64,000 nucleotides of DNA from an uncultured cyanobacterium (GCA_903823115.1 CAIJRN010000011.1:1-64000); one strand, 5' to 3'. Positions 43,200 through 55,179 are shown, counted from the stretch's first letter. The notes: a model not told the origin generated them from the sequence alone. Program-made: numbers and translations.

Positions 43200-44450
43200 T
43201 CAGTCGCGTGCCAGCCAAGGCCCCACCAGCTCCCGGGCGATCGCACTGGCGAGGGGCAGCAGATCCGGCTGATCGAGCAAGCGCCCACCCCGGCCCTGGG
43301 CCTGGAGCAGCAGCGGTTGCAGGCGCGCCCTGGCGACACTGCCGAAGGCCACCCCGGCCACGGCCCTTTGCAGGTCTGGATCCAGCCGCTGCACCAGGGG
43401 CAGGGTGCGGTCGTTGGTGCCCCCCGCCAGCTGCAACGGCCCCGGTGGCGCCAGGGGCGCCACGGCCGCAAGCAACCGCACGGCAGCCCTGGCGGTACCG
43501 GCCCCCACATCGCCGCTCATCGGCCGGCCATCGAGCTGCCAGAGCGGCGCCAGGCCCGTGTGCAGCACCTGCTCATGGCGCTGCCAGAGCTCCCGGGCCA
43601 GGGCCTCGGGCGTCGGCAGCTCCGGGCTGACGCCCGCCCCCTGCGCCGACACCGCTGATTCGAGGCCGCAACTGACCGCCAGCCGCCGCAAGGGCACCCC
43701 GGAAGAGCACACCTGAGCCAGCCGCTCGGCAAAGGCCTCAGCGCGGCCGAGGCGGGTGTGGAGCTCCACCGCATCGGGGCACAGTTCCACCAGCAGGGCG
43801 GCCACCTGGTCGGGGGGCAGGTTGTGATCCCGCTCCTCGATCAACCCCAGGGGGCAGGCCGGCAGGCAGCGCCCGCAGCCGTAGCAGCGCTCGGCCAGCA
43901 CGCCGCTGCCCGAGTCGCTGCCAGCCCCGGCACCCAGGGCCCCGATCGGGGTCGGGATCGCCAGGGCGGGACAGACCCGGGCGCAGGGCCGGGGGCAGCT
44001 GGGGGGACAGCGGGTCGGATCAAACCAGGCCTTGCGAAAGTGGGGATCGGCCCCGTCGCTGAGGCTCACCATCAGCCAGGGCCTGGCCGCTCCCTGATTC
44101 TCGGCCCAGGCGATGCCACGGCGGGCAGCGGCCACCACGGCCTGATCGGCCGCCAGATCGAGACAGTGAACGCCCGCCAGGCTGTACAGGCCCGCCAGAT
44201 CCTCGATGGCGGCGAGGTCCTGATTGCTGGCGCCGCCGATCAGCTTCACCCAACGGCCCCGGGCCAGAGCCTGTTCAGCGACGAGGGGGGAATGGGCGAT
44301 GCAAGGGCGGGCGCAGGCAGGGCCATCATCCCAAGGACGGCAGGAGGCTCCTGCTGCCCCCGCGATCTCCGGGCTGCCCTCCCGGATCCGACCGCTGCCT
44401 TGAAGAGGTCGGAGGATCCGTCTGGACAAAGGTGAGGCCAGGCCTGCCAT
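43200..44450 (-). CDS. ldpA: LdpA, iron-sulfur protein of light input to the circadian clock
   Basis: The 416-residue protein matches LdpA, which senses redox state and adjusts period in Synechococcus elongatus. Characteristic parts are GRWVKLIGGASNQDLAAIED near residue 66, HCLDLAADQAVVAAARRGI, and two cysteine clusters, TRCPPSCPRPCARVCPALAI near 150 and CYGCGRCLPACPLGLIEE near 190, giving ferredoxin-type 4Fe-4S sites. Known homologues start close to the WVKLI segment; the 60-residue extension here is Arg/Pro-rich, but the only in-frame ATG is at 44450. It is upstream of the Ycf45-like gene. Confidence 0.88.
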   Translation of the reverse strand: MAGLASPLSRRILRPLQGSGRIREGSPEIAGAAGASCRPWDDGPACARPCIAHSPLVAEQALARGRWVKLIGGASNQDLAAIEDLAGLYSLAGVHCLDLAADQAVVAAARRGIAWAENQGAARPWLMVSLSDGADPHFRKAWFDPTRCPPSCPRPCARVCPALAIPTPIGALGAGAGSDSGSGVLAERCYGCGRCLPACPLGLIEERDHNLPPDQVAALLVELCPDAVELHTRLGRAEAFAERLAQVCSSGVPLRRLAVSCGLESAVSAQGAGVSPELPTPEALARELWQRHEQVLHTGLAPLWQLDGRPMSGDVGAGTARAAVRLLAAVAPLAPPGPLQLAGGTNDRTLPLVQRLDPDLQRAVAGVAFGSVARARLQPLLLQAQGRGGRLLDQPDLLPLASAIARELVGPWLARD

Positions 44451-44536
44451 GCGAAGCCTTCGGGCTCATCCAGCCAAAGACTGGGGGCATCGAGGCCAGC
44501 CGCCGCAGCGGATCGGACCCGGCAGATCGCGAGGCT

Positions 44537-45841
44537 TCAGCCGCTGCTGCTGGCCACGGCCTCGGGCCCGGGGGAGCGGCCCGGAGGATCGGAGTCTTCC
44601 AGGGCCAGCTCCGCGCCAGTGAGCCCCAGTTTGCTGGCGAGCCAGGGGGCCGTGACGCCCCCCAGGCCCACCGTGATCAGGATGGTCAGGAACACCAGTC
44701 CCTTGAGAGCGCCAGCGGCGGCCACACCGGCCTGGTCCAGCTGCAGGGCGAACAGGCTGGCCACCGCTGCCGTGACGATGCCGCGGGGAGCGATCCAGCT
44801 GACCAGCAACTTCTCGCGGGCGTTCAGGGGCAAGCCAACCCCCGCCGACATCACCACCAGGAAGCGCAGCAGCATCAGCCCAAAGACGCACAGCACGCCT
44901 CCGAGCCCCAGTGGGCTCAGTTCCGCCCAGGACACATCGGCCGCCAGCAAGGGAAACAACACCGTGATCGCCAGCATCGCCAGCTGGGAAATCAGGGCAT
45001 CAAGAGAACTGGCGGCGGTATCGAGGCGCAGCCCCACCACCACCCCGGCAGTCACCGCCGCCGGCAGGCCCGACTCGGGCAACAGGGCCTCGCAGCCACT
45101 GAACAGCAGAAACAGGGTGCCCAGGGTCAGCTGCAGGGAGAGGCCGCCGCTGGCCGGATCGGGGCTGAGCGAACCGGCCAGTGGCTCAGCTGGTTCAAGC
45201 CGCTCCAGCACCAGAGCCAACATCAGGCCAGCCAGGGCGCCGAGGCCGACGCCGACACCGAGGCGCAACAACAGCCGCCACGCCACATCCTGCCAACTGC
45301 CGAGATCCCCCAGGGCCAACTGCAGCAGAAGCAAGGCCAGGACCGCACTCACCGGCTCGAGAATCAGCCCCTCCGCCTCCAGAACCCGAGCCAGAAACGG
45401 ACTCAGACGCATCTGGCGCACCAGGGGATTGACCACGGTGGGGCCGGTGGCCAGGGCGATGGCCCCGAACACCAGTGCCAGCGGCCAGGGCAGACCGGCG
45501 ACCCAGTGGGCCAGAGCGGCGCCACCGGCCAGGCCGAGCACCGAGCGCACCAGCACCAACTGCAGCACCGAGCGCTGCAGATCACGGCCCGCCAGCCGCA
45601 GATTGAGGCCGCCGTCGAACAACACCAGGCTGACCAACAGGCCCACCAGGGGCTCGAGGCCACGGCCCAGCTGGTCGGGCTGGATCCAGGCGAAGCCGGC
45701 GTGACCGAGCAACAGACCGGTGGCCAGCAGCAAGACCACAGCTGGCAGTCCGCTGAAGCGGGCCGCCAGCTGGGCAAGGGAACCGGAGAAGAAGGAAACG
45801 CCCCAGATCAGGGCCAGTCGTCCTTGCAGATCAGCAGCCAA
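44537..45841 (-). CDS. CPA1-type sodium/proton antiporter (NhaP-like)
   Basis: The product has about 434 residues and twelve hydrophobic spans, exchanging Na+ or K+ for protons. Features are [19 protein letters not shown] near residue 70, [20 protein letters not shown] near 120 (where Na+/H+ exchangers have D-P-T/V, here GPTVV), and [20 protein letters not shown] near 355 (the APRG motif). The likely start is TTG at 45841, overlapping the ndhN stop by 11 bases; the track start at 46003 lies inside ndhN. The two genes are coupled. Confidence 0.85.
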   Translation of the reverse strand: MAADLQGRLALIWGVSFFSGSLAQLAARFSGLPAVVLLLATGLLLGHAGFAWIQPDQLGRGLEPLVGLLVSLVLFDGGLNLRLAGRDLQRSVLQLVLVRSVLGLAGGAALAHWVAGLPWPLALVFGAIALATGPTVVNPLVRQMRLSPFLARVLEAEGLILEPVSAVLALLLLQLALGDLGSWQDVAWRLLLRLGVGVGLGALAGLMLALVLERLEPAEPLAGSLSPDPASGGLSLQLTLGTLFLLFSGCEALLPESGLPAAVTAGVVVGLRLDTAASSLDALISQLAMLAITVLFPLLAADVSWAELSPLGLGGVLCVFGLMLLRFLVVMSAGVGLPLNAREKLLVSWIAPRGIVTAAVASLFALQLDQAGVAAAGALKGLVFLTILITVGLGGVTAPWLASKLGLTGAELALEDSDPPGRSPGPEAVASSSG

Positions 45842-46292
45842 CCAGCTGCTCCAGCGGCTGCCAGCGCAGGGCGCGGGCCCCGCCCATCTCGACGACGATC
45901 TTGAGTCGCGGTTCACGGCGGCAGAGGCCACAGAGCGCGGCCAACTCAGCGCTGGAAAGAACCTGACCCTCCAGGAGCCAGAGCAGAACGGGGCCGTCGC
46001 CATCGAATTGGGAACCGAGCAGGGGCATCACCCGCTGCACTTCACCCACAGCGGCGCCCCGTCCAACGCTCTGATGGCCAAGGTGAGGCGGCCGCACCCC
46101 ATGGAGCTGAAACAAAAAGGCCTCGGGATCACCCAGGCCGCGGGCCGAAGTCATCTGGGCCCGGTAACCGGCGGCCCGGAGCCGGCGCATCAGCCTGGTC
46201 TCGGCGCCACCCTCCAAGGGCACGTACAGCGCCAAGGCTCCGGAGCGCTCGAGGTCCTGACGAAAACCGCGGCCGGTCAGCAGCAGGGGCAT
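45831..46292 (-). CDS. ndhN: NDH-1 complex subunit N
   Basis: The 153-residue protein is a peripheral arm subunit of the cyanobacterial NDH-1 complex (respiration and cyclic electron flow). Family sequences [61 protein letters not shown] and [16 protein letters not shown] are present along the whole length. The ATG at 46292 starts exactly at the family N terminus; the track start at 46442 is too long. Antiporter gene follows with an overlap. Confidence 0.96.
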   Translation of the reverse strand: MPLLLTGRGFRQDLERSGALALYVPLEGGAETRLMRRLRAAGYRAQMTSARGLGDPEAFLFQLHGVRPPHLGHQSVGRGAAVGEVQRVMPLLGSQFDGDGPVLLWLLEGQVLSSAELAALCGLCRREPRLKIVVEMGGARALRWQPLEQLVGC

Positions 46293-46772
46293 CGGAGCGC
46301 CAATCGAGACTGCGCAGGAGTCTGGCAGTCCCAGAGGCCCTGTAGGGAGGGTGTAGCGCGGTGATGTACATTCTTGTCTTGTGCTGTTGATCTGTGCCCG
46401 TCCGCTAGCCGGGCCTCCAGAACGCAGTGCAGGGATCGTCATTGGTGACGATCTCTCCAGGCCAGCACGGAACCAGCAACAAGGGATTCAACCCTCTGTC
46501 TGCCGGCACCGTCGGGAAACTGCCCGATCCCGTCAGGAGTTCACTCCCAGCGGTTTCATCGGAGAAGTCCCAGCCCGCTGATTCGCCTTCGCTAGCCCCT
46601 GACGATCAAAGCTGATCCTCTGGATCTCCAGTTCGGTCGTCACCATTGCGATTCCACGAATTCAGTTCCCAGCCGTGCGATCGGGTACCTCATGGGTTCC
46701 TGATCGGCACCGCAGTCCTCCCTCGCTGGAGGCAGCGGCCGCGGCAGTCCAGCTGGCGTTGTTCTCCCTCCC
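46293..46772. other. Divergent intergenic region upstream of ndhN and the ribosomal cluster
   Basis: About 480 bases separate ndhN from rplC and must hold the promoters for both, including the main promoter of the ribosomal cluster. The ORFs here (46381.., 46646..) are poor and lack domains. I could not choose a firm -35/-10 pair or a ribosomal-protein leader structure. Confidence 0.5.
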
Positions 46773-47420
46773 ATGTCTATCGGCATTCTGGGGAAGAAAT
46801 TGGGCATGTCCCAGTTCTTCGACCCCGAGGGCAGATCCATCCCGGTCACCTTGATCGAGGCGGGACCCTGCCGCATCACCCAACTCAAAAACCAGGCCAC
46901 GGACGGCTACAGCGCCGTTCAGATCGGTTTCGGTGAAATTCGCGAAAAACTCGTGAACAAACCGGCCCGGGGGCACCTGAACAAGTCCGGCGCCGATCCG
47001 CTGCGCCATCTGCGCGAGTACCGCGTTGAGGGCGTCGACGGTCTTGAGCTCGGCAGCGCCATCACCGTGGCGGCCTTCGAAGCCGGCCAGAAGGTCGACG
47101 TCAGCGGCGACACGATGGGCCGCGGCTTCTCCGGGCTTCAAAAGCGCCACGGCTTCAGCCGCGGTCCAATGAGCCACGGTTCGAAGAATCACCGCGAACC
47201 CGGCTCGATCGGCGCCGGCACCACGCCGGGCCGCGTCTACCCCGGCAAACGCATGGCGGGTCGCTACGGCGGCAAGCAGATCACCACCCGCGGCCTCATC
47301 ATCCTCAAAGTGGATACCGAGCGCAACCTGCTGGTGGTCAAGGGTTCGGTCCCCGGCAAGCCCGGCGCCCTGCTCGACATCCGCCCGGCCAAGCGGGTGG
47401 GCAGCAAAGCCGCGAACTGA
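46773..47420 (+). CDS. rplC: 50S ribosomal protein L3
   Basis: The 215-residue protein starts [20 protein letters not shown] and has the long central loop [20 protein letters not shown], which reaches toward the peptidyl-transferase centre. It is the first gene of the plus-strand ribosomal cluster; S10 is absent, as in other cyanobacteria where it joins the str operon. GAGG-type ribosome binding sequence is weak before this start. Stop and the rplD start are 11 bases apart. Confidence 0.98.
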   Translation: MSIGILGKKLGMSQFFDPEGRSIPVTLIEAGPCRITQLKNQATDGYSAVQIGFGEIREKLVNKPARGHLNKSGADPLRHLREYRVEGVDGLELGSAITVAAFEAGQKVDVSGDTMGRGFSGLQKRHGFSRGPMSHGSKNHREPGSIGAGTTPGRVYPGKRMAGRYGGKQITTRGLIILKVDTERNLLVVKGSVPGKPGALLDIRPAKRVGSKAAN

Positions 47421-47431
47421 GGAGGAGAACC

Positions 47432-48067
47432 ATGACTGACTGCGTAATTCGTGACTGGCAAGGCAAGGAGGCTGGCAAAGCCTCCTTGAATCTCAAGGTC
47501 GCCAAAGAAACAACTGCCGCCAGCCTGCTGCACCGCGCCGTGGTGCGGCAGCTGGCCAACGCCCGCCAGGGCACGGCCAGCACGCTCACCCGGGCCGAAG
47601 TGGCCGGTGGTGGCCGCAAGCCGTACAAGCAGAAAGGCACCGGCCGGGCCCGTCAGGGTTCGATCCGCACGCCGCTGCGTCCCGGTGGTGGCGTCATCTT
47701 CGGTCCCAAGCCCCGCAGCTACGAGCTAGGCATGAACCGCAAGGAACGGCGTCTGGCCCTGCGCACCGCCCTGATGAGCCGCAGCGGTGACATCACGGTG
47801 GTCAAGGACTTCGCCAAGGGCCTCGACACCCCCAGGACCAAGGACCTCACCGCGGCACTCGCCCGCTTCGACATCGCCGCCGATGCCAAGGTGCTGCTGG
47901 TGATCGATGGCGCCAGCGACGCCGTCAAACTCTCGGTGCGCAATCTCGAGAAGGTCAAACTGATCGCAGCCGATCAACTCAACGTCTTCGATCTGCTCAA
48001 CGCCAACAAGCTGGTGTTGAACGAGGAAGCACTCGCGAAGATCCAGGAGGTCTACGGAGATGACTGA
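47432..48067 (+). CDS. rplD: 50S ribosomal protein L4
   Basis: The 211-residue protein has the conserved loop [20 protein letters not shown] followed by [21 protein letters not shown], which lines the exit tunnel. A strong ribosome binding site (GGAGGAG) lies just before the ATG. The E. coli regulatory role of L4 is not known for cyanobacteria. The end overlaps rplW by 8 bases. Confidence 0.98.
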   Translation: MTDCVIRDWQGKEAGKASLNLKVAKETTAASLLHRAVVRQLANARQGTASTLTRAEVAGGGRKPYKQKGTGRARQGSIRTPLRPGGGVIFGPKPRSYELGMNRKERRLALRTALMSRSGDITVVKDFAKGLDTPRTKDLTAALARFDIAADAKVLLVIDGASDAVKLSVRNLEKVKLIAADQLNVFDLLNANKLVLNEEALAKIQEVYGDD

Positions 48068-48362
48068 ACGTTTTGCAGGCCGGCTGGCGGATGTGATCCG
48101 TCGCCCGCTGATCACCGAGAAGGCCACCCGCGCCCTCGAACTCAACCAGTACACCTTCGAGGTGGACCATCGGGCTGCCAAGCCCGACATCAAGGCGGCC
48201 GTCGAATCCCTGTTCGACGTCAAAGTCGTCGGTGTCAGCACCATGAATCCTCCCCGTCGCTCCCGCCGGGTGGGACGCTTCGCCGGCAAACGTGCCCAGG
48301 TGAAGAAGGCCGTGGTGCGCCTCGCCGAAGGCAACGCCATCCAGCTGTTCCCTGAGTCCTGA
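48060..48362 (+). CDS. rplW: 50S ribosomal protein L23
   Basis: The 100-residue protein ([20 protein letters not shown] ... [19 protein letters not shown]) sits at the tunnel exit and docks trigger factor and SRP. Its start overlaps the end of rplD, and rplB follows 15 bases later. Confidence 0.98.
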   Translation: MTERFAGRLADVIRRPLITEKATRALELNQYTFEVDHRAAKPDIKAAVESLFDVKVVGVSTMNPPRRSRRVGRFAGKRAQVKKAVVRLAEGNAIQLFPES

Positions 48363-48377
48363 GGGGTCTGAAACGTC

Positions 48378-49241
48378 ATGGCAATCCGTAATTACAGGCC
48401 CAACACCCCCGGCACTCGCACCCTGGTCGTCACCGACTTCAGCGAGATCACCGGCAAGAAAAGGGAGCGCGGGCTGGTCATCGCCAAGCACCGCCGCAAG
48501 GGGCGCAACAACCGCGGTGTGATCACCTGCCGCCATCGCGGCGGCGGCCACAAGCGGCTGTACCGCCTGATCGACTTCCGTCGCGACAAGCACGGCGTCG
48601 AAGCGCGGGTGGCAGCGATCCACTACGACCCCCACCGCAACGCCCGGCTGGCGCTTCTCTATTACAGCGACGGCGAGAAGCGCTACATCCTGGCTCCGGC
48701 CGGCATCGAGGTCGGTCAGACCCTGGTCTCTGGCCCGGATGCACCGATCGAAAACGGCAACGCCCTGCCCCTGTCATCGATCCCGCTTGGCTCCAGCGTT
48801 CACAACGTTGAGCTCTACGCCGGTCGGGGCGGCCAGATGGTGCGCACCGCGGGCGGCAGCGCCCAGGTGATGGCCAAGGAGGGCGACTACGTCGCCCTCA
48901 AGCTGCCCTCCACTGAGGTCCGCCTGGTCCGCCGCGAGTGCTACGCCACCCTGGGCGAAGTGGGCAACAGCGAACAGCGCAACACCAGCCTGGGTAAAGC
49001 CGGCCGCAAGCGCTGGCTGGGTCGCCGACCCCAGGTCCGCGGCAGTGTCATGAACCCCTGCGACCACCCCCACGGTGGTGGCGAAGGCCGGGCTCCGATC
49101 GGCCGCTCCGGTCCGGTCACCCCCTGGGGCAAACCGGCCCTGGGCTACAAGACCCGGAAGCGCAACAAGCCCAGCAACCGGTTCGTGCTTCGGAAACGTC
49201 GTCGCACCTCCAAACGGAGCCGTGGCGGACGCGACTCCTGA
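48378..49241 (+). CDS. rplB: 50S ribosomal protein L2
   Basis: The 287-residue protein holds the signature [20 protein letters not shown] with the His close to the peptidyl-transferase centre, plus [20 protein letters not shown] near the N terminus. The basic C-terminal tail [15 protein letters not shown] is slightly longer than in E. coli. Length is normal. Confidence 0.98.
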   Translation: MAIRNYRPNTPGTRTLVVTDFSEITGKKRERGLVIAKHRRKGRNNRGVITCRHRGGGHKRLYRLIDFRRDKHGVEARVAAIHYDPHRNARLALLYYSDGEKRYILAPAGIEVGQTLVSGPDAPIENGNALPLSSIPLGSSVHNVELYAGRGGQMVRTAGGSAQVMAKEGDYVALKLPSTEVRLVRRECYATLGEVGNSEQRNTSLGKAGRKRWLGRRPQVRGSVMNPCDHPHGGGEGRAPIGRSGPVTPWGKPALGYKTRKRNKPSNRFVLRKRRRTSKRSRGGRDS

Positions 49242-49276
49242 TGACCCACACCGCACTGCTGTACGCCTGATCCGCC

Positions 49277-49552
49277 ATGGGACGCTCACTCAAAAAAGGT
49301 CCGTTTGTTGCCGACAGCCTGCTCCGCAAGGTTGAAAAGCAGAACGCCGCCGACGACAAGACCGTGATCAAAACCTGGTCACGGGCTTCCACCATCCTGC
49401 CGATGATGATCGGCCACACCATTGCCGTTCACAATGGCAAGGCCCACGTGCCCGTCTACGTGACGGAGCAGATGGTGGGCCACAAGCTGGGGGAATTCGC
49501 CCCCACCCGTACCTTCCGGGGCCACATCAAAGACAAGAAGGGAGGCCGCTAA
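49277..49552 (+). CDS. rpsS: 30S ribosomal protein S19
   Basis: The 91-residue protein ([20 protein letters not shown] ... [20 protein letters not shown]) is in the 30S head and contacts S13. It begins 36 bases after rplB; rplV begins 5 bases after its stop. Confidence 0.98.
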   Translation: MGRSLKKGPFVADSLLRKVEKQNAADDKTVIKTWSRASTILPMMIGHTIAVHNGKAHVPVYVTEQMVGHKLGEFAPTRTFRGHIKDKKGGR

Positions 49553-49556
49553 ACCA

Positions 49557-49928
49557 ATGGCAAACACCAACCCCGTCAAGTCCAATCCGGCCCAGGCTCT
49601 CGCCCACGGGCGCTACATCCGTGGCTCCGTCTCGAAGGTGCGTCGGGTGCTCGATCAGATCCGGGGACGCAGCTACCGCGACGCCCTGATCATGCTCGAG
49701 TTCATGCCCTACCGCTCCACCGGCCCCATCACCAAGGTGTTGCGGTCGGCCGTGGCCAATGCCGAAAACAACCTCGGCCTTGACCCGGCGAGCCTGGTCA
49801 TCTGCGAAGCCAGCGCCGATATGGGTCCCTCCCTGAAGCGCTTCCGGCCCCGTGCCCAGGGTCGTGCCTACGCGATCAAAAAACAGACCTGCCACATCAG
49901 CATTGGTGTGGCGGCCCCTTCCGCCTGA
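49557..49928 (+). CDS. rplV: 50S ribosomal protein L22
   Basis: The 123-residue protein ([20 protein letters not shown] ... [20 protein letters not shown]) lines the exit tunnel together with L4. GGGAGGCCGC before the start supplies a ribosome binding site. rpsC follows after 19 bases. Confidence 0.98.
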   Translation: MANTNPVKSNPAQALAHGRYIRGSVSKVRRVLDQIRGRSYRDALIMLEFMPYRSTGPITKVLRSAVANAENNLGLDPASLVICEASADMGPSLKRFRPRAQGRAYAIKKQTCHISIGVAAPSA

Positions 49929-49947
49929 ACCCCGAGGACACCGACCG

Positions 49948-50676
49948 ATGGGACACAAGATCCATCCAACCGGCCTGCGCCTGGGGATCACCCAGGAACA
50001 CCGCTCGCGTTGGTACGCCCCCAGCAAGACCTATCCGATCCTCCTTCAGGAGGATGACCGGATCCGCAAGTTCATTCACAAGAAGTACGCCTCCGCCGGT
50101 ATCAGCGATGTGCTGATCGCCCGCAAGGCCGACCAGCTCGAAGTCGAGCTCAAGACCGCTCGTCCCGGCGTGCTGGTTGGCCGCCAGGGCAGCGGTATTG
50201 AAGATCTGCGCACCGGCATCCAGAAAACCATCGGTGATGCCACCCGTCAGGTGCGTATCAACGTGGTCGAAGTCGAGCGGGTCGACGCCGACGCTTTTCT
50301 GCTGGCCGAATACATCGCCCAGCAACTGGAAAAGCGGGTCGCCTTCCGCCGCGTCATGCGCATGGCCGTACAGCGCGCCCAGCGCGCTGGGGTGCTCGGT
50401 CTGAAACTGATGGTCGCCGGCCGTCTCAATGGCGCCGAAATCGCCCGTACCGAATGGACCCGCGAGGGTCGCGTCCCCCTGCATACCCTGCGGGCCGACA
50501 TCGATTACGCCACCAAGGTTGCAACCACCACCTACGGCGTGCTCGGCATCAAGGTCTGGGTATTCAAAGGTGAAGTGCTCCCCGGCCAGAAGGACAATCT
50601 GCCCGTGGGTGGAGCACCAAAGCGCCGCGCTAACCGCCGGCCGCAACAGTTCGAAGATCGCTCTAACGAGGAGTGA
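49948..50676 (+). CDS. rpsC: 30S ribosomal protein S3
   Basis: The 242-residue protein starts [20 protein letters not shown] and has a KH domain ([20 protein letters not shown] near residue 75) at the mRNA entry channel. The ATG at 49948 is the family start; the track start at 49852 overlaps rplV. The last 15 residues are basic ([18 protein letters not shown]). Confidence 0.98.
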   Translation: MGHKIHPTGLRLGITQEHRSRWYAPSKTYPILLQEDDRIRKFIHKKYASAGISDVLIARKADQLEVELKTARPGVLVGRQGSGIEDLRTGIQKTIGDATRQVRINVVEVERVDADAFLLAEYIAQQLEKRVAFRRVMRMAVQRAQRAGVLGLKLMVAGRLNGAEIARTEWTREGRVPLHTLRADIDYATKVATTTYGVLGIKVWVFKGEVLPGQKDNLPVGGAPKRRANRRPQQFEDRSNEE

Positions 50677-50690
50677 GGGAGGCCTGAACC

Positions 50691-51194
50691 ATGCTGAGTC
50701 CACGACGCGTCAAATTCCGCAAACAGCAGCGCGGCCGCATGCGCGGCGTCGCTACTCGCGGTAACACCATCGCCTTCGGAGAGTTCGCTCTCCAGGCCCA
50801 GGAATGTGGCTGGATCACCTCCCGCCAGATCGAGGCCAGCCGCCGGGCGATGACCCGCCACGTCAAGCGGGGCGGTCAGATCTGGATCCGGATCTTCCCG
50901 GACAAGCCCGTCACCATGCGAGCAGCCGAAACCCGCATGGGTTCCGGTAAAGGCAACCCGGAGTTCTGGGTGGCTGTGATCAAGCCTGGTCGGATCCTGT
51001 TTGAAATGGGAGGCCCGGAAATCACCCCGGAGATCGCCAAGGAGGCCATGCGTCTGGCGCAGTTCAAACTGCCCATCAAGACGAAGTTCATCTCCCTGGC
51101 CGACCAACCGAGCAAGACGGATGGCGCCGACAAGGAGCCGCCCGCAGTCGCTGCCGTCCAGGCCGCGCCTGAGCCCACCCTTGTGGAGTCCTGA
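50691..51194 (+). CDS. rplP: 50S ribosomal protein L16
   Basis: The 167-residue protein ([20 protein letters not shown] ... [12 protein letters not shown]-like [20 protein letters not shown]) helps tRNA binding. It is about 30 residues longer than E. coli L16 because of a Pro/Ala/Glu-rich C-terminal tail ([20 protein letters not shown]...). rpmC starts 2 bases after its stop. Confidence 0.97.
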   Translation: MLSPRRVKFRKQQRGRMRGVATRGNTIAFGEFALQAQECGWITSRQIEASRRAMTRHVKRGGQIWIRIFPDKPVTMRAAETRMGSGKGNPEFWVAVIKPGRILFEMGGPEITPEIAKEAMRLAQFKLPIKTKFISLADQPSKTDGADKEPPAVAAVQAAPEPTLVES

Positions 51195-51196
51195 CC

Positions 51197-51406
51197 ATGG
51201 CCCGTCCCGAAATCGCCGAGGTGCGCAAGCTCACCGACGACGAACTCACCGAACAGATCAACGGCATCCGCCGCGAACTCTTCGATCTCCGCTTCCAGCA
51301 GGCCACCCGCCGACTGGAGCATCCGCACCGCTTCAAGCAGGCCCGCATCAAGCTGGCCCACCTTCTCTCGGTGCAGAAGGAGCGTCAGCGCTCCACTGCC
51401 TCCTGA
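51197..51406 (+). CDS. rpmC: 50S ribosomal protein L29
   Basis: The 69-residue helical protein ([20 protein letters not shown] ... [20 protein letters not shown]) is near the tunnel exit. It is tightly packed between rplP and rpsQ. Confidence 0.97.
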   Translation: MARPEIAEVRKLTDDELTEQINGIRRELFDLRFQQATRRLEHPHRFKQARIKLAHLLSVQKERQRSTAS

Positions 51407-51420
51407 CCCCCTCGATTCCC

Positions 51421-51690
51421 ATGGCACTCAAGGAAAGGGTCGGCACCGTCGTCAGCGACAAGATGGACAAAACGGTGGTGGTGGCGGTTGAAAACCGTTT
51501 CCCTCACCCCATCTACCTGAAGACTGTCAGCCGCACCACCCGCTACAAAGCCCACGACGAAGCCAATAGTTGCCGCGTCGGCGACCGGGTTCGCATCACC
51601 GAAACCCGCCCCCTCAGCCGGACCAAACGCTGGATGGTGGCAGAAGTGATTTCCACGGCCGCGGGCTCAACCCCGTCGGCTGCCACCTGA
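51421..51690 (+). CDS. rpsQ: 30S ribosomal protein S17
   Basis: The 89-residue OB-fold protein ([20 protein letters not shown] ... [20 protein letters not shown]) starts at the ATG at 51421. The track ORF extends into rplP and is a frame artefact upstream of that ATG. The stop is 13 bases before rplN, with GAGGAGG as a ribosome binding site. Confidence 0.97.
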   Translation: MALKERVGTVVSDKMDKTVVVAVENRFPHPIYLKTVSRTTRYKAHDEANSCRVGDRVRITETRPLSRTKRWMVAEVISTAAGSTPSAAT

Positions 51691-51703
51691 GGAGGACCTC
51701 CCG

Positions 51704-52069
51704 ATGATTCAGCAGGAAACCTTCCTCACCGTCGCTGACAACAGCGGCGCCAAGCGCATCCAATGCATCCGGGTGCTCGGCACCAACCGTCGCTATGCCC
51801 ACGTGGGCGATGTGATCGTGGCGGCCGTCAAGGACGCCATGCCCAACATGGGGGTCAAGAAATCGGATGTGGTCAAGGCCGTCGTCGTTCGCACCAGGGC
51901 CACCCTGCGCCGCGACACCGGCAACTCGATCCGCTTCGACGACAACGCCGCGGTGATCCTGGGCAACGACAACAACCCCAAGGGCACACGTGTTTTCGGA
52001 CCGGTCGCCCGGGAGTTGCGCGAGCGCAACTTCACCAAGATCGTGTCCCTCGCTCCGGAGGTGATCTGA
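51704..52069 (+). CDS. rplN: 50S ribosomal protein L14
   Basis: The 121-residue protein ([20 protein letters not shown] ... [20 protein letters not shown]) is at the subunit interface and binds the silencing factor RsfS in other bacteria. Length is normal, and rplX starts 3 bases after the stop. Confidence 0.98.
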   Translation: MIQQETFLTVADNSGAKRIQCIRVLGTNRRYAHVGDVIVAAVKDAMPNMGVKKSDVVKAVVVRTRATLRRDTGNSIRFDDNAAVILGNDNNPKGTRVFGPVARELRERNFTKIVSLAPEVI

Positions 52070-52072
52070 ACC

Positions 52073-52429
52073 ATGGCCACCGCAACTCCCAAGGCGAAGA
52101 CCCCGGTGCGCATCAAGATGCGCATCAAGAAGGGCGACACCGTGCAGGTGATCACCGGCAAGGACAAGGGCAAGACCGGCGAGGTCCTGCGCACCCTTCC
52201 CTACGAGAACCGCCTGATCGTTCAGGGCATCAACGTGCGCACCCGCCACGTCAAGCCCACCCAGGAAGGCGAGACCGGCCGCATCATCAGCGAGGAAGCA
52301 TCCCTGCATGCCTCCAACGTGATGCTCTACTCCACCACCAAGAACGTCGCCAGCCGCGTCGAGATCGTGGTGGACAAGGACGGCACCAAGAAACGCCGTC
52401 TCAAGAAAACGGGTGAGGTGATCGATTGA
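52073..52429 (+). CDS. rplX: 50S ribosomal protein L24
   Basis: The 118-residue protein has the KOW motif [20 protein letters not shown] near residue 22 and starts assembly of the large subunit. It is slightly longer than E. coli L24. About 137 bases with no gene separate it from rplE. Confidence 0.98.
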   Translation: MATATPKAKTPVRIKMRIKKGDTVQVITGKDKGKTGEVLRTLPYENRLIVQGINVRTRHVKPTQEGETGRIISEEASLHASNVMLYSTTKNVASRVEIVVDKDGTKKRRLKKTGEVID

Positions 52430-52566
52430 TCGCCACCGCCGACGGCCGCTGTCGCTAGCGCCATAACGGCGAAGGCACACCAGCTCTTCCCTATAGCTTC
52501 CCCCTCCATCTCCACCCACCCGTCCGCCTTCTGACCACGTCCAGAAGCGCACTCCCTCCTTCCGTC

Positions 52567-53106
52567 ATGTCACTGAAACAGCGCTACCGGGAGACGATCC
52601 AGCCCAAGTTGCTGAAGGATCTGAGTCTCTCCAATATCCACGAGGTTCCCAAGGTGATCAAGGTCACCGTCAACCGGGGCCTTGGCGAAGCCGCCCAGAA
52701 CGCCAAGGCACTGGAAGCCTCGATCACCGAACTGGCCACCATCACTGGTCAGAAAGTGGTGGTGACCCGGGCCAAAAAGGCCATTGCCGCCTTCAAGATT
52801 CGCCAGGGGATGCCAATCGGCGTCACCGTCACCCTCCGGGGTGAGCGGATGTACGCCTTCCTGGAGCGTCTGATCAACCTGGCCCTGCCCCGCATCCGCG
52901 ATTTTCGCGGTGTGAGCCCCAGGAGTTTTGACGGACGGGGCAACTACACCCTGGGCATCCGTGAGCAGATCATCTTCCCCGAGATCTCCTTCGACAAGAT
53001 CGACGCCATCCGGGGAATGGACGTCACGATCGTGACCAGCGCCCGCAGCGATGAAGAGGGCAGGGCCCTCCTCCGCGAGATGGGGATGCCGTTCCGCAGT
53101 AACTGA
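52567..53106 (+). CDS. rplE: 50S ribosomal protein L5
   Basis: The 179-residue protein ([20 protein letters not shown] ... [20 protein letters not shown]) binds 5S rRNA. The gene for S14, which follows L5 in E. coli, is absent here; rpsH comes next after 19 bases, as usual in cyanobacteria. Confidence 0.98.
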   Translation: MSLKQRYRETIQPKLLKDLSLSNIHEVPKVIKVTVNRGLGEAAQNAKALEASITELATITGQKVVVTRAKKAIAAFKIRQGMPIGVTVTLRGERMYAFLERLINLALPRIRDFRGVSPRSFDGRGNYTLGIREQIIFPEISFDKIDAIRGMDVTIVTSARSDEEGRALLREMGMPFRSN

Positions 53107-53125
53107 GGCTCTTCCGGACACGACC

Positions 53126-53527
53126 ATGGCCAACCACGACCCGATTTCCGACATGCTCACCCGCATCCGCAATGCGAGTGAGAAGCGTCACGAGCGCACC
53201 AGGATTCCTGCTTCCCGCATGTCCCGGAGCATCGCCAATGTGCTGCAGCATGAGGGCTTCATCGCCGCCATTTCCGAAGAAGGAGAAGGCGTCACGAAGC
53301 AACTGGTGCTGGAGCTCAAATACAGCGGCAAGCACCGCCAGCCCACCATCCGCCGCGTGCAGCGGGTGAGCAAGCCAGGCCTGCGTATTTACAAGAACAC
53401 CCGCCAGCTGCCCAAGGTGCTCGGCGGCCTCGGAGTGGCGATCATCTCCACCTCCAGGGGTGTGATGAGCGACCGCGATGCCCGCAAGCAGGGCGTCGGC
53501 GGCGAAGTGCTCTGCTACGTCTACTGA
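53126..53527 (+). CDS. rpsH: 30S ribosomal protein S8
   Basis: The 133-residue protein ([20 protein letters not shown] ... [20 protein letters not shown]) binds the central domain of 16S rRNA. The ATG at 53126 is the family start; the longer track start lies in rplE. GGGAGGAAAC precedes rplF. Confidence 0.98.
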   Translation: MANHDPISDMLTRIRNASEKRHERTRIPASRMSRSIANVLQHEGFIAAISEEGEGVTKQLVLELKYSGKHRQPTIRRVQRVSKPGLRIYKNTRQLPKVLGGLGVAIISTSRGVMSDRDARKQGVGGEVLCYVY

Positions 53528-53545
53528 TCCCGGGAGGAAACAGCC

Positions 53546-54085
53546 ATGTCACGTATCGGTAAAGCTCCGATTCCAATTCCTGAGAAGGTGAGCGTCAGCC
53601 TCAATGGCCTTGACGTCATCGTCAAAGGCCCCAAGGGTGAACTCAGTCGCACCCTGCCCGATGGTGTCACCATCAGTCAGGACGGCGACACTCTCGTGGT
53701 CGCACCGTCCAGCGGCAACCGCCGCTCCCGCGAGCGCCACGGCCTCAGCCGCACCCTCGTCGCCAACATGGTCGAGGGCGTCAGCCAGGGCTTCACCCGC
53801 AAGCTTGAGATCGTCGGCGTGGGCTACCGCGCTTCGGTCCAAGGCACGAAGCTGGTCGTCCTGGCCGGCTACAGCCACCCGGTCGAGATGGTGCCCCCCG
53901 AAGGCGTCACCTTTGCTGTTGAGAACAACACCAACGTGCTGGTCTCAGGCGCCGACAAGGAGCTGGTCGGCAACGAAGCCGCCAAGGTGCGCGCCATTCG
54001 TCCCCCCGAGCCCTACAAGGGCAAGGGCATCAAGTACGAAGGTGAGCGGATCCTGCGCAAGGCCGGCAAGACCGGCAAGAAATAG
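53546..54085 (+). CDS. rplF: 50S ribosomal protein L6
   Basis: The 179-residue two-domain protein ([20 protein letters not shown] ... [20 protein letters not shown]) is near the factor-binding site. A ribosome binding site GGGAGGAAACAGCC lies before the start. L18 follows after 32 bases. Confidence 0.98.
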   Translation: MSRIGKAPIPIPEKVSVSLNGLDVIVKGPKGELSRTLPDGVTISQDGDTLVVAPSSGNRRSRERHGLSRTLVANMVEGVSQGFTRKLEIVGVGYRASVQGTKLVVLAGYSHPVEMVPPEGVTFAVENNTNVLVSGADKELVGNEAAKVRAIRPPEPYKGKGIKYEGERILRKAGKTGKK

Positions 54086-54117
54086 AGGTCTGCACGAGCA
54101 CCGTTAGCCTGATTCCC

Positions 54118-54483
54118 ATGTCTTCCATCTCCCGCAAACAGCAGACCCAGAAGCGCCATCGTCGTCTGCGTCGTCTGCTCTCCGGCACCGCCGCCCGGCC
54201 CAGGCTGGCGGTGTTCCGCTCCAACAACCACATCTACGCCCAGGTCATCGACGACGCCGCCCAGAGCACCCTCTGCGCAGCCTCGACCCTCGACAAGGAC
54301 CTGCGCACCAGCCTCAAGGCCGGTGCCACCTGCGATGCTTCGATCGCGGTGGGCCAACTGGTCGCACAACGCGCCCTGGCCAAGGGCATCCAGCAGGTGG
54401 TCTTCGATCGCGGCGGCAACCTGTATCACGGCCGGGTCAAGGCCCTCGCCGAAGCCGCCCGGGAAGCGGGCCTTCAATTCTGA
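54118..54483 (+). CDS. rplR: 50S ribosomal protein L18
   Basis: The 121-residue protein ([20 protein letters not shown] ... [20 protein letters not shown]) binds 5S rRNA with L5. Its N terminus is basic, as usual. It precedes rpsE by 13 bases. Confidence 0.98.
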   Translation: MSSISRKQQTQKRHRRLRRLLSGTAARPRLAVFRSNNHIYAQVIDDAAQSTLCAASTLDKDLRTSLKAGATCDASIAVGQLVAQRALAKGIQQVVFDRGGNLYHGRVKALAEAAREAGLQF

Positions 54484-54496
54484 TCCTGCTCTCACC

Positions 54497-55171
<675 letters not shown>

Positions 55172-55179
55172 GATCCCCG

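Noticed and set aside
41172-43658. 828-residue plus-strand ORF
   Set aside because: It runs antisense through the Ycf45-like gene and ldpA with low-complexity composition; the minus-strand genes have clear motifs.
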